35,735 nucleotides of DNA from Armatimonadota bacterium (GCA_036504095.1 DASXVS010000028.1:1-35735); one strand, 5' to 3'. Counted from the first letter of the stretch, positions 1-7,008 are shown. The notes: generated from the sequence alone by a model not told the origin. Program-made: numbers and translations.

Positions 1-1
1 C

Positions 2-187
2 ACAACGGACGTAACGGGCAACATGGACCTTCCCGAAGGCGTGGAGATGGTGATGCCCGGTGACAACGTGACGATCAAGGCGGAACTGATCGTTCCGATC
101 GCGATGGAGATCGGTCTCCGCTTCGCGATTCGCGAAGGCGGTCGCACGGTTGGAGCCGGCGTCGTCTCCGAAGTTCTGCCCGATTAG
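2..187 (+). CDS. tuf: Elongation factor Tu, C-terminal end (partial)
   Basis: The open frame entering from the left edge encodes the last 61 residues of EF-Tu, the GTPase that delivers aminoacyl-tRNA to the ribosome. It is the third (beta-barrel) domain: residues read [14 protein letters not shown], then the basic/Arg-rich strand [17 protein letters not shown], ending in SEVLPD and TAG. This tail is almost invariant in bacterial EF-Tu, so the call is secure. The gene starts outside the window. It is followed by rpmG and tRNA-Trp, the usual order downstream of one tuf copy in many bacteria. Confidence 0.97.
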   Translation, partial: TTDVTGNMDLPEGVEMVMPGDNVTIKAELIVPIAMEIGLRFAIREGGRTVGAGVVSEVLPD

Positions 188-203
188 TAGAGGCAAGAGC
201 CGG

Positions 204-253
204 GGGCTGAGGTAATCTACTCCCTCAGCCCTCGTGTCTCAGCCCTCAGCCCT
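204..253 (+). repeat. Hairpin plus three CTCAGCCCT copies between tuf and rpmG
   Basis: GGGCTGAGG (204-212) pairs perfectly with CCTCAGCCC (223-231) across a 10-nt loop. The CTCAGCCCT unit recurs directly at 224-232, 238-246 and 245-253, ending next to the rpmG ribosome-binding site. The hairpin could weaken transcription beyond tuf, but it has no T-run. The design (one inverted copy, then direct copies up to the next gene) also occurs at 6437-7008 and 17871-17945 with different unit sequences. Confidence 0.7.
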
Positions 254-266
254 GGAGGATGTTGGT

Positions 267-431
267 ATGGCAAAGGCCGAAAATAGGATCGTGATATCGC
301 TTGCCTGCTCTGAATGCAAAGAGCGCAACTATCACACCACTAAGAATCGTAAAAACACGCCGAACCGGCTTGAACTGAACAAGTTCTGCCCGCGCTGCCG
401 CGCCCACAAGATGCACCGTGAAGCCAAGTAA
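267..431 (+). CDS. rpmG: 50S ribosomal protein L33
   Basis: A 54-residue protein of the large ribosomal subunit. It begins [22 protein letters not shown], where the CxxC pair and the later CPRC pair form the zinc ribbon of the C+ (zinc-binding) type of L33; the [12 protein letters not shown] stretch and basic C-terminus are typical. The start at 267 is chosen because GGAGG lies at 254-258 and the protein then has the normal family length; an upstream in-frame ATG at 234 would add only repeat-derived residues. It lies between tuf and tRNA-Trp, a conserved order. Confidence 0.96.
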   Translation: MAKAENRIVISLACSECKERNYHTTKNRKNTPNRLELNKFCPRCRAHKMHREAK

Positions 432-433
432 GG

Positions 434-442
434 TGATATAAT
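434..442 (+). promoter_or_regulatory. Extended -10 promoter for tRNA-Trp
   Basis: TGATATAAT begins three bases after the rpmG stop. It is a consensus TATAAT (437-442) with an extended TGn motif, which would start transcription near 449, about 25 nt before the mature tRNA. No good -35 is visible inside the end of rpmG, as expected for an extended -10 promoter. The same 9-mer occurs at 30238-30246. Confidence 0.7.
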
Positions 443-473
443 GCGGATGGGCGGTTCGCGCCGCCCTTGTCAC

Positions 474-549
474 AGGGGTATAGCTCAGCTGGTAGAGCAG
501 CGGTCTCCAAAACCGCAGGTCGCGGGTTCGATCCCTGCTGCCCCTGCCA
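474..549 (+). tRNA. trnW: tRNA-Trp (anticodon CCA)
   Basis: A complete 76-nt cloverleaf. The acceptor arm AGGGGTA (474-480) pairs with TGCCCCT (539-545) with one G-T pair, the discriminator is G546, and CCA (547-549) is encoded. The D-arm carries TAGCTCAGCTGGTAGAGCA and the T-arm GGTTCGATCC. The anticodon loop CTCCAAA places CCA at 507-509, reading UGG (Trp). In many bacteria tRNA-Trp sits between rpmG and secE-nusG; here those genes do not follow. Confidence 0.97.
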
Positions 550-571
550 AACTGGAACTTGGAAGAGAGAC

Positions 572-615
572 GATGGAGGTTGGACCCGAACGGTTCTACC
601 TCCGTCTTGCTTTTT
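572..615 (+). terminator. Rho-independent terminator after tRNA-Trp
   Basis: GATGGAGGT (572-580) pairs with ACCTCCGTC (598-606) over 9 bp with one G-T pair, and TTGCTTTTT follows at 607-615. With the promoter at 434-442 it makes tRNA-Trp a self-contained transcription unit. Confidence 0.7.
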
Positions 616-666
616 GGCGCCGAATCCTTCTCGCTATCTCGGCGTCGAACCACCGATACTAAGCAC

Positions 667-1653
667 ATGACTATCACGACAATAATGGTCGGTTCCCTCA
701 GCGTGCTCCTCGCCTCGTCTGCGTTGGCGGCTCCCCGCCGCCACGCCAAAGTGCGCATCATCGCGGTCCAGATGAAAGTATCGATGGACATGTACCGCGA
801 TGCGGCGACCTTCAGGCAGGCGATGGACAGCGTTGTCTCCAAAGCTGCCGGGCGGCGCGCCCGGAACTGCCCAACCCTGGTTGCACTGCCCGAGGACGTC
901 GGCCTCGGTCTCGTCTTCCTGGGGCATTGGGATACTGTCAGGAACGCGAAAGATATCCGCGATGCGGGAGCGCTGCTGGGTGCCAGGCTGGGGCAGGCCG
1001 TAGCGGCCAATGCGGCACGGCACCGCGTCTCCCCTACCCGCGCGCTGCTTATCACCGCGAACGACCTCTACCTTCGCGACGCGTACTACCGCACCTTCAG
1101 CGAACTCGCTGCCAGACATAAGGTCTATCTGGCTGCCGGAAGCGCGCCCCTGAGCCGGCCCGGGTCTCCGGACGTTACAAATCGCGCCGTGCTGTTCGGC
1201 CCGGATGGCAAGATCCTGGGCGAGTGGGACAAAGTCCATCTCATCGACCTGGAGGGCCCCGCGGGACTCGATCTGGCCCCAGGAAAGGTCGAGGACCTCG
1301 CAGTCGTGAATACGCCCTTCGGCAGGGTGGGCACATCGGTATGCTGGGATGGCTTCCACGACGACGTCCTGGACCACCTGGTGGCCCGTGGAGCGCATTT
1401 CATCCTGCAGCCCTCGTTCAATCCGGGGGCGTGGACGAAGGAACAGGAGGCGGACTGGTCCACCGGCCTGTGGCAGCGCCTCCAAACCCGGCCGGGCGTG
1501 GTGGGAATCAACCCCATGGCCGTCGGTAATCTCTTCGATGTCGTCTGCGAGGGCAGGACCAATATCGTCGGCGCCGAAGCGCCCCCCGGCGGCTATTACG
1601 GCCGGGCCAAATCGCCTGCGGATCCGGGAATGCTCCTGGTAGACGTGTACTGA
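667..1653 (+). CDS. Secreted carbon-nitrogen hydrolase (nitrilase superfamily)
   Basis: A 328-residue protein of the nitrilase/amidase superfamily, which hydrolyses C-N bonds of amides or nitriles through a Glu-Lys-Cys triad. The triad is visible as Glu76 in VALPEDVG, Lys189 in GEWDKVHL and Cys226 in TSVCWDGFHDD. The start at 667 is chosen because it gives a clean signal peptide (MTITTIMVGSLSVLLASSALAA); upstream in-frame starts run through the tRNA terminator. No strong ribosome-binding site is seen. Export is less usual for this family, most of which are cytoplasmic. The substrate cannot be named from sequence. The gene stands alone, convergent with the regulator that follows. Confidence 0.88.
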   Translation: MTITTIMVGSLSVLLASSALAAPRRHAKVRIIAVQMKVSMDMYRDAATFRQAMDSVVSKAAGRRARNCPTLVALPEDVGLGLVFLGHWDTVRNAKDIRDAGALLGARLGQAVAANAARHRVSPTRALLITANDLYLRDAYYRTFSELAARHKVYLAAGSAPLSRPGSPDVTNRAVLFGPDGKILGEWDKVHLIDLEGPAGLDLAPGKVEDLAVVNTPFGRVGTSVCWDGFHDDVLDHLVARGAHFILQPSFNPGAWTKEQEADWSTGLWQRLQTRPGVVGINPMAVGNLFDVVCEGRTNIVGAEAPPGGYYGRAKSPADPGMLLVDVY

Positions 1654-1745
1654 ATAGGTCTACGGTGATTCCGCCCGGTTCCCGGGAGTAACGCCGCCAA
1701 TTCCCGTGACGCCGGCGTCCCTGCCGGCATCTCACGTCCCATAAA

Positions 1746-1777
1746 TGAACCGGGCGCCCTTACAGGCGCCCCATTCA
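1746..1777. terminator. Hairpin between convergent genes
   Basis: GGGCGCC (1752-1758) and GGCGCCC (1765-1771) form a 7-bp stem with a CTTACA loop, flanked by complementary ATGAA and TTCAT. It lies between the convergent hydrolase and LuxR-type gene and could terminate either; there is no T-run, so this is a structural call only. Confidence 0.4.
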
Positions 1778-1833
1778 TCCAACTGTACGCGGTCCGGCGC
1801 GTACGCCTTTCCCAACTCAATCGCCACGGTGAA

Positions 1834-2484
1834 TCATTCGGCCTGGCGCGTGGTGAGTTCTTCCAGAGAGAGCATCTTGTTCTGCACAGCGTACAGGACT
1901 GCCTGTGTGCGCGATTGCAGGTTCAGTTTGTCCAGAATGTTGTGCATGTGCGTGTCCACAGTCTTCAGGGACGAATGGACTTCCTCGGCGATCTCGCGGT
2001 TGCTCTGCCCGCACGCCGCGCGCTTGAGGATTTCGAGTTCGCGGGGACTCAGCCGTGGGGCTTCGCGAACGGCCTGATCGCGGCGCCAACCCAGTGTCTC
2101 CGCCGGGATACCGGAGGTGACGCGCCGGATGACGTCAAGCAGGCCGGCGATCCCGGTTTGCTTGGATACGAAACAGGCGTCGTGCCCGACGACCTCGGCC
2201 GCCGCGCGCCACTCGCTCTGGTCCGTCAGGATCACAGCGGCGCATTTCCTGCTCTTGCGATACTCCGCAATGGCCTGAAACACCGCGTCCATTCCAGGGT
2301 AGTAGCCCGCCAGAATGACGTCCGGAGCGCTCTTCATCAACGCGGCGCCAACGTCCTCTCCGCCGCTCGACGCGGCGACCCACACCCCTTCCGCCTCGTT
2401 GATCGTATTCGCGGTGATTTCCCTGACCAAGCGTCGGCGTTCTATTAGGAACACCCCAACCGATTTGTCTGCGTTGCCCAGCAC
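1834..2484 (-). CDS. LuxR/NarL-type regulator with degenerate receiver
   Basis: A 216-residue protein with an N-terminal receiver-like domain (about residues 9-125) and a C-terminal LuxR helix-turn-helix (about 145-210: LSPRELEILKRAACGQSNREIAEEV, SLKTVDTHMHNILDKLNLQSR). The DNA-binding domain is textbook. The receiver is not: where a phosphoacceptor Asp is expected after PDVIL, the sequence reads AGYYPGMD (Gly60), and the acidic pair at the domain start is reduced to Glu15. The switch Lys (CFVSKQ) remains. It is therefore probably not controlled by Asp phosphorylation. The start is GTG, with AAGGAGG seven bases upstream. No histidine kinase is nearby. Upstream lies mraZ in the same orientation. 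Confidence 0.9.
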   Translation of the reverse strand: MLGNADKSVGVFLIERRRLVREITANTINEAEGVWVAASSGGEDVGAALMKSAPDVILAGYYPGMDAVFQAIAEYRKSRKCAAVILTDQSEWRAAAEVVGHDACFVSKQTGIAGLLDVIRRVTSGIPAETLGWRRDQAVREAPRLSPRELEILKRAACGQSNREIAEEVHSSLKTVDTHMHNILDKLNLQSRTQAVLYAVQNKMLSLEELTTRQAE

Positions 2485-2689
2485 AGCGCTTCCTCCTTGA
2501 GACCGAGCCTATCGAACGAGAATTCCGTCCAATGATCTTGTACCATGCCTGGGTGTTCAACTGAGGGGATTAATGCTGGCCTCCAGGACGAATGTTGCAC
2601 CAGCGAATGCTGGACGGGAGTCATACTTTTCCCCTATGCCCGGCCGCTTAGGCGGACAATCGAGGCAACGGGATGACGCCAAACGGAGG

Positions 2690-2710
2690 CAGCCGGGGTA
2701 ATCCCGGCTG
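2690..2710 (-). terminator. Hairpin downstream of mraZ
   Basis: CAGCCGGG (2690-2697) and CCCGGCTG (2703-2710) form a perfect 8-bp stem with a 5-nt loop, 28 bp after the mraZ stop. There is no T-run on the minus strand, so termination is plausible but unproven; it would separate mraZ from the regulator gene. Confidence 0.4.
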
Positions 2711-2738
2711 ACGGGGATCCGCGGTTTCCAGGACCCTC

Positions 2739-3521
2739 TCAGGCGCGGTTGAGGGCGGCGCCGTCCTGGATGTGCCACAGCGCCGCTTCCACGCTGGGAA
2801 ACACGGGACGCGAAAAGCCGAGGTATTGATCGAAGAACCCGTAGATGGACTCCGGTGCGACGATGAGCAGGTTGCTCCATCGGTCCTCGGGCCATTGGAA
2901 ACGCATCCCGGCCAGCATCGCATCGAGCCTCGAGACCTCGCGGACATCGAGCACAACCGGCTCCTGGCCTGCCAGAGGATGCTGGGCGAGCATGTCCCCA
3001 AGCTGAACGGCGGCATTGGCATCAGGCTCTCCGACGCATTCCAGGATAGGGATGCCGAACAGGCTTCGCCGGACAACGTGAAACGGCCCGGGATCGGCGC
3101 TGTTCCCCACGCTGAGTTCAAACGGGCTGCTGTGCCGGGACACACCGCGGGGCAGGTCCTTGCACAGCCGGTCCCACCGCACCTTGTCCCAAACCTCAAC
3201 ACCCTCGCCGATTCCAACCACGGCAACGTCCGCGCCGGGACGAACGTGGGCGAATTCCCGAAGGGGCGCCGGGACCAGGAACCGGCCCGTACGCTCGTGC
3301 GCCCGGGCCTCATGCGCCGCGGAAAGATAGAAACGCTGGAATGTAACGCTGGCGCTGAAACGGGTCATCACCTGGCTCCATTGGTCGGCGCTGACAGCCA
3401 GCAGACAGCCTCCGAGGCCCTTCGTCAGGACAAATGGATCGCCTAAAAGGGAACGGAAGCGTTGGGGCATAGTGACCCGTCCCTTGGGATCCACGGTATA
3501 GACAAAGGTGCCAGAGAACAT
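2739..3521 (-). CDS. mraZ: MraZ-family protein with STAS-like C-terminal domain
   Basis: A 260-residue protein. Residues 1 to about 140 are a tandem SpoVT/AbrB-fold MraZ: MFSGTFVYTVDPKGRVTMPQ is the first repeat, and ERTGRFLVPAPLREFAHV is the second with the usual R-ahead-of-I/L-P motif. Ordinary MraZ ends near residue 140-150 and regulates the mra/dcw division cluster. Here about 110 residues follow with the pattern of a STAS/anti-sigma-antagonist fold (PVVLDVREVSRLDAMLAGM, then a late SVEAALWHIQ helix). No rsmH, ftsL or other division gene is adjacent. AAAGGA precedes the start codon. MraZ is confident; STAS is a pattern-based inference. Confidence 0.88.
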   Translation of the reverse strand: MFSGTFVYTVDPKGRVTMPQRFRSLLGDPFVLTKGLGGCLLAVSADQWSQVMTRFSASVTFQRFYLSAAHEARAHERTGRFLVPAPLREFAHVRPGADVAVVGIGEGVEVWDKVRWDRLCKDLPRGVSRHSSPFELSVGNSADPGPFHVVRRSLFGIPILECVGEPDANAAVQLGDMLAQHPLAGQEPVVLDVREVSRLDAMLAGMRFQWPEDRWSNLLIVAPESIYGFFDQYLGFSRPVFPSVEAALWHIQDGAALNRA

Positions 3522-3539
3522 TCGAAGGTCCTTTCGCAG

Positions 3540-3595
3540 GGTGTTAAATGAAATAGCAGGAACAATGACGCTCAGGTGTTAAGGAAATTGACACC
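3540..3595. promoter_or_regulatory. Three GGTGTYAA boxes upstream of mraZ
   Basis: GGTGTTAA occurs at 3540-3547 and 3575-3582, and its inverted form TTGACACC at 3588-3595. The last two make a near-palindrome with a 5-bp centre (AGGTGT/ACACCT). MraZ proteins bind repeated short GTG-containing boxes ahead of their own genes, so autoregulation is a reasonable idea, but the box differs from published consensus as I remember it. The site also lies upstream of the divergent gene at 3783. Confidence 0.45.
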
Positions 3596-3782
3596 TTTGT
3601 ATAAATCATTGGCAGCGAGGCCGCGGGCCTTGAGGGCAGAACCATACGTAACATGTACATATTTCCAGCCCTTACCTACACTGGGTAACACCCCCACCGC
3701 AGGGTCTGCCACGATTTATCACCTGGACCAATGCGCCGTCCTGGGATCTCCGCGTTCAATCTGAGATTGGAGGTGCCACACG

Positions 3783-3992
3783 GTGGTCAGATTGCACAGT
3801 CGACTCCTCGGAGAAGACATTATATGCGTCGAGGATGGGCAGAAATCCCCTGAGGAACCCGGGATCGTCTGCTATACCCGCGGCGAATTGGCCGCGCTGA
3901 AGGGGTTGGACCCGGCGGCGGTGAAGGCCGTTCATCGTGCCAAAAAACACTTCGGGGGCAAATACATCGGCCCGAGCCCGGCCGGCGGCTAA
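3783..3992 (+). CDS. Small hypothetical protein, 69 residues
   Basis: I do not recognise a named family. The start is GTG with GGAGGT at 3769-3774, eight bases upstream, which is ideal spacing. The protein is hydrophilic with a central ordered-looking part (EEPGIVCYTRGELAALKGLDPAAVKAVHRAKKHF read in pieces), one Cys in each half, and a basic C-terminal helix. There is no signal peptide or membrane segment. It is divergent from mraZ and followed by a hairpin at 4065-4098. The good ribosome-binding site and non-random composition make it likely to be a real gene. Confidence 0.65.
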   Translation: MVRLHSRLLGEDIICVEDGQKSPEEPGIVCYTRGELAALKGLDPAAVKAVHRAKKHFGGKYIGPSPAGG

Positions 3993-4064
3993 CCCGCGCC
4001 ACACATGGATGCGTTCGCTCTCGTACAACTTCGTCTCGGGCGCATCCCCTCGTTGAGCGCGTTC

Positions 4065-4098
4065 AGGCCCTGAATTGACCGTAAACCGCTCAGGGCCT
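4065..4098. terminator. Perfect 9-bp inverted repeat upstream of the sugar operon
   Basis: AGGCCCTGA (4065-4073) and TCAGGGCCT (4090-4098) are exact inverted copies separated by 16 bp, twelve bases before the chosen start of the solute-binding protein. It could terminate the small gene upstream or be an operator for the carbohydrate operon; the sequence alone does not decide. No T-run is present. Confidence 0.45.
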
Positions 4099-4110
4099 AA
4101 TAATGTTCCC

Positions 4111-5394
4111 GTGAGTATACGCTTCCCACGGCTCCTGTTTCCGATTGCCGCTGCCTTGCTCCTCGCCGGTTGCGCACGCGCGCCTCAGCGCCCCTTCATC
4201 AGCCTCTGGATCGTTGACTGGAATCAGGACACAAAGGACCTGCTCGACAAGCAGATTCTCCCCGCCTTCGAACGCGAACACAAAGTGGACGTGCGCGTAC
4301 AGTATCTGGACTGGGGGCATCTAGACGAGAAGCTCACTATCTCGTTCGCCGGTGGTGTCCAGCCGGACGTTTTCCAGTTGGGCGCGGAGTATGTTGGCAG
4401 CATGGCGTATCGCCGGCAGGCCATGGAACTCGATGATCTGGTAAAGGATTGGCCGGAAACCGGCGACTTCATCCCGTCTGCCTGGAGCACTGTCTGCGCG
4501 GACAATCACGTTTACGGCGTGCCGTACCTCAGCGCGCCCCGTGCTCTGGTATACCGCAAGGATCTCTACCGCAAGGCGGGCCTCCCCTTCCCTCCGAAAA
4601 CCTGGGCGGAATGGGCGAAGGCCGGCAGCATCCTCTCCGAAAAGAATGAACGCGGCTCCCTCACCCGCGCCGGCATCAACCTCAGCGCAGGCGTGAACTG
4701 GACGACCTTCATCACCCTGTTGTGGCAGAACGGTGGCGACGTCCTGACCGCGGACGGCCGGCACGCGGCCTTCAACTCACCGCAGGGCGTTGAGGCGCTT
4801 CAATTCCTCTGCGATCTTTACGGAAAGTACAACGTCTGCCCTCGCGAGGGGATCCCGAGCTCTTCCGTGAGCGTGCCGTTGTTCGCTGCGGGACAGGCCG
4901 CTCAGGAGATGAACAACCAGTTCGCGATCAAGAACGTCCTCAAATACGCCCGGGAGTTCAGCATCAAGGACGTGGCGGTCGACGTAGCCCCCGCGCGCGA
5001 CGCGACGAAAAAGCCCGTCGTCACCGTTTGGACCGATTGGCTCGCTATCAGCGCGGACACCCAGAAAAAAGACCTGTCGTGGGCCCTCGTGAAACACCTC
5101 ACGCGGCCGGACAATCTCATCAAGTACAACGAAACGCAGTACTTCCTGCCGCCCATCCGCTCCGCGGCCAACAGTGATTACGTCCGGAACACGCCGTTCA
5201 TGCCGAAATACCTGGAATTGATGGAACGCTACGGCAGGAGCCTGCCCCCCATCCCGGAGTGGTTTGAGATTCGCGCCGGCATCAAGAACGCCGTCGATTC
5301 CGCCGTTTACGGCACGAAAACGCCGAAGCAGGCCCTCGACGATTACGCCAGGACCGTGGATGCGATGATCGCGGAGAGGGAGCGCACACAGTGA
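4111..5394 (+). CDS. ABC sugar transporter, solute-binding lipoprotein
   Basis: A family 1 extracellular solute-binding protein of about 427 residues, which captures a sugar outside the inner membrane and delivers it to an ABC permease. The N-terminus has a lipoprotein signal (FPIAAALLLAGC, Cys lipobox). Family features follow: SLWIVDWNQD and EREHKVDVRVQYLDW at the start of lobe 1, PDVFQLG, the GVPYLSAPRALVYRKDLY hinge and KTWAEWAKAG. The start at GTG 4111 leaves a normal-length signal; an upstream TTG at 4075 would add residues read through an inverted repeat. It overlaps the permease start by four bases, so translation is coupled. Neighbouring alpha-galactosidase suggests an alpha-galactoside or similar ligand. 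Confidence 0.93.
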   Translation: MSIRFPRLLFPIAAALLLAGCARAPQRPFISLWIVDWNQDTKDLLDKQILPAFEREHKVDVRVQYLDWGHLDEKLTISFAGGVQPDVFQLGAEYVGSMAYRRQAMELDDLVKDWPETGDFIPSAWSTVCADNHVYGVPYLSAPRALVYRKDLYRKAGLPFPPKTWAEWAKAGSILSEKNERGSLTRAGINLSAGVNWTTFITLLWQNGGDVLTADGRHAAFNSPQGVEALQFLCDLYGKYNVCPREGIPSSSVSVPLFAAGQAAQEMNNQFAIKNVLKYAREFSIKDVAVDVAPARDATKKPVVTVWTDWLAISADTQKKDLSWALVKHLTRPDNLIKYNETQYFLPPIRSAANSDYVRNTPFMPKYLELMERYGRSLPPIPEWFEIRAGIKNAVDSAVYGTKTPKQALDDYARTVDAMIAERERTQ

Positions 5395-6419
5395 ACCCGG
5401 CAGGGCCTCCTCGGTATAAACGGTCGGCCGCCGAACGCCGGGAAGCCCGCGCGGCCTACGGGTTCCTCGCCCCGGCGATGGCGTTGTTTGTCGTCTTCGT
5501 CGCCATCCCGGTTGTCGCGGCCCTCTACCTGAGTTTCACCCGGTACGACATTTTTCACGCCCCGCTCTGGGTAGGCCTGGACAACTACCGGGCCCTCGAA
5601 ACCGACACCGTGTTTCGGCAGAGCCTGGCGAATACGTTCTACTACGCCGCCTGCACCATCGTTCCGGGCATGAGCCTTTCGCTCCTCCTGGCGATGATTC
5701 TGAACGCCAAACTGCGGGGAATCACGTTCTATCGCGCGGCGTACTACCTCCCGGTGGTAACCTCGCTGGTCGCGGTCGCAATGATCTGGATGTGGCTGCT
5801 GCAGCCCGCCAATGGGCTCGTCAACCAGATGCTGGCCAACGTCTGGGAGCCATCGGTCCGGGCGTTCGGCCATCTGGTCCAGTTCATCACGTTCGGGCAC
5901 GCCGGGCAAGGCTGGGCGCACTACCTGACTCAGCAGCCCACCTGGCTCGGCGATCCCACGGGCGACAAATATCTCAGCTTCCTGAGTTACCCTTTGAGCC
6001 TCGCCATGCGTTCCATCGTGATGGTGGCGTTGTGGTCCGGTCTCGGCTGGAATATGGTCATCTACCTTGCCGGCCTTCAGGGAATACCCGTCCACCTCTA
6101 CGAGAGCGCTGTCCTCGACGGTGCGGGGCCGTGGGCCCGGTTCAGGCACATCACGTGGCCGCTGTTGAAGCCAACCACCTTCTTCATTTTCGTCACCAGT
6201 GTCATCGGCGCCAGCCAGGTCTTCGGGACCGTGTACGTAATGACTAACGGCGGCCCCAACAACACCACCACAACCATCGTCCACCAGATATTCCAGAACG
6301 CGTTCGCATTCCTGAAAATGGGATATGCAAGCGCCATGGCCTTCGTGCTCTTCCTGATCATCTTCGTGATCAGCATGATCAACTGGGTATTCCTGAAGGG
6401 CGACGTAGAGTACTCGTAA
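5391..6419 (+). CDS. ABC sugar transporter permease (MalF/UgpA type)
   Basis: A 342-residue inner-membrane permease with a short cytoplasmic N-terminus rich in Arg, then six predicted membrane segments beginning GFLAPAMALFVVFVAIPVVAALY. The cytoplasmic EAA loop that docks the ATPase is clear (YESAVLDGAGPWARFRHITWPLL), followed by the typical FGTVYVMTNGGP and TTTIVHQIFQNAF. It carries about 40 extra residues between segments (roughly 145-195, including the PTWLGDPTGD stretch). It starts with GTG overlapping the upstream stop. These importers need a second MalG-type permease and an ATPase; neither is adjacent, and the next coding space is taken by a four-helix-bundle element. Confidence 0.94.
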   Translation: MNPAGPPRYKRSAAERREARAAYGFLAPAMALFVVFVAIPVVAALYLSFTRYDIFHAPLWVGLDNYRALETDTVFRQSLANTFYYAACTIVPGMSLSLLLAMILNAKLRGITFYRAAYYLPVVTSLVAVAMIWMWLLQPANGLVNQMLANVWEPSVRAFGHLVQFITFGHAGQGWAHYLTQQPTWLGDPTGDKYLSFLSYPLSLAMRSIVMVALWSGLGWNMVIYLAGLQGIPVHLYESAVLDGAGPWARFRHITWPLLKPTTFFIFVTSVIGASQVFGTVYVMTNGGPNNTTTTIVHQIFQNAFAFLKMGYASAMAFVLFLIIFVISMINWVFLKGDVEYS

Positions 6420-6424
6420 GGAGG
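6418..6424 (+). other. Shine-Dalgarno sequence with no gene behind it
   Basis: AAGGAGG overlaps the permease stop codon and is a perfect ribosome-binding site, yet no start codon follows within 15 bases. A MalG-type second permease normally begins here in such operons. The inverted-repeat element starts about 13 bases on, so this may be the surviving ribosome-binding site of a displaced gene. Confidence 0.5.
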
Positions 6425-6545
6425 CAGAAGGTACGGACTAGTCTGTAGACACTAGGCGGGCGGCGGTAGGCGAAAGCCGGCGGTTGGAAGCGGGTAGGCG
6501 GCTGATGTACGTGTTCGTAGTCTCCACGAGAAAGGCAGTCGGAAA

Positions 6546-6902
6546 ATGGGCAGCGAACGCTTTGAGGATGTTGATGTCTGGAAGAGGGCGCACGGATTCG
6601 TGCTGGACGTTTACCGGCTGACCGAACGCTTTCCGAAGTGCGAGACGTTTGGTCTGACCTCTCAGTTGAGGCGGGCCGCGGTCTCTGTGCCTGCCAACTT
6701 CGCCGAAGGATTCAGGAAGCGGACCCATGCGGACAAGGGAAGGTACTACAACATCGCGCAGGCCTCCTTGGAGGAGTGTCGCTACTACCTCATACTGGCT
6801 CGCGATCTGCAATACGATGACACAGCCGCTCTCTCGCACGAGCTGGATGAAGTGGCCCGAATGCTGGATCGCTACGCGCGAGCCATGTTGCAGTCCGGGT
6901 AA
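6546..6902 (+). CDS. Four-helix-bundle protein (S23/Avd-like family)
   Basis: A 118-residue protein of the family known from Leptospira 23S rRNA intervening sequences (S23) and related to Avd of diversity-generating retroelements. Family marks in order: DVDVWKRAH near residue 8, LTERFPKCETFGLTSQLRRAAVSVPANFAEGF (about 25-57, read in pieces), then AQASLEECRYYLILARDL. It is predicted to be wholly helical, basic and cytoplasmic. No reverse transcriptase or variable-protein gene lies nearby, so it is an orphan rather than part of a recognisable DGR. It has weak GC contrast with its neighbours but interrupts the transport operon and lies between inverted repeats. Its function is unknown. Confidence 0.9.
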   Translation: MGSERFEDVDVWKRAHGFVLDVYRLTERFPKCETFGLTSQLRRAAVSVPANFAEGFRKRTHADKGRYYNIAQASLEECRYYLILARDLQYDDTAALSHELDEVARMLDRYARAMLQSG

Positions 6903-6924
6903 TTGCCTACTACCCACCGCCTAC

Positions 6925-7008
6925 TGTCTACTGACTACTGTCTACTGACTACCGTCTACTGACTACCGTCTACTGACTACTGTCTACTGACTACTGTCTA
7001 CTGACTAC
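6925..7008 (+). repeat. Six tandem copies of a 14-bp unit (YGTCTACTGACTAC)
   Basis: Copies start at 6925, 6939, 6953, 6967, 6981 and 6995. The third and fourth begin with C, the rest with T, and all are otherwise identical. The array ends two bases before the ATG of the alpha-galactosidase and leaves no ribosome-binding site there. There are no spacers, so it is not CRISPR. Two degenerate copies appear at 17049-17086. Confidence 0.95.

Larger units (their letters stand above)
6437..7008 (+). mobile_element. Candidate small element: inverted repeats around a four-helix-bundle gene
   Basis: The reverse complement of 6437-6458 matches 6918-6939 at 19 of 22 positions. These arms enclose the four-helix-bundle gene and are followed by a 14-bp tandem array. 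GCCTAC motifs recur on the inner sides of both arms (6465-6472, 6494-6501 inverted; 6905-6910, 6920-6924 direct). No transposase is present and no target-site duplication was recognised, so mobility is inferred from the symmetric arms and from the position inside a transport operon where a second permease is expected. Confidence 0.5.

Noticed and set aside
246-1055. Minus-strand reading frame opposite rpmG, tRNA-Trp and the hydrolase
   Set aside because: It runs across a tRNA and two genes with strong evidence and has no family resemblance.
5343-6284. Long minus-strand frame opposite the permease
   Set aside because: A mirror of a GC-rich coding strand; composition is His/Gln/Arg-rich with no motifs.
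6546-6902. Diversity-generating retroelement accessory gene (avd)
   Set aside because: No reverse transcriptase, template repeat or variable-repeat target lies in the surrounding 10 kb.
6925-7008. CRISPR array
   Set aside because: Units of 14 bp directly abut with no spacers, and no cas gene is nearby.
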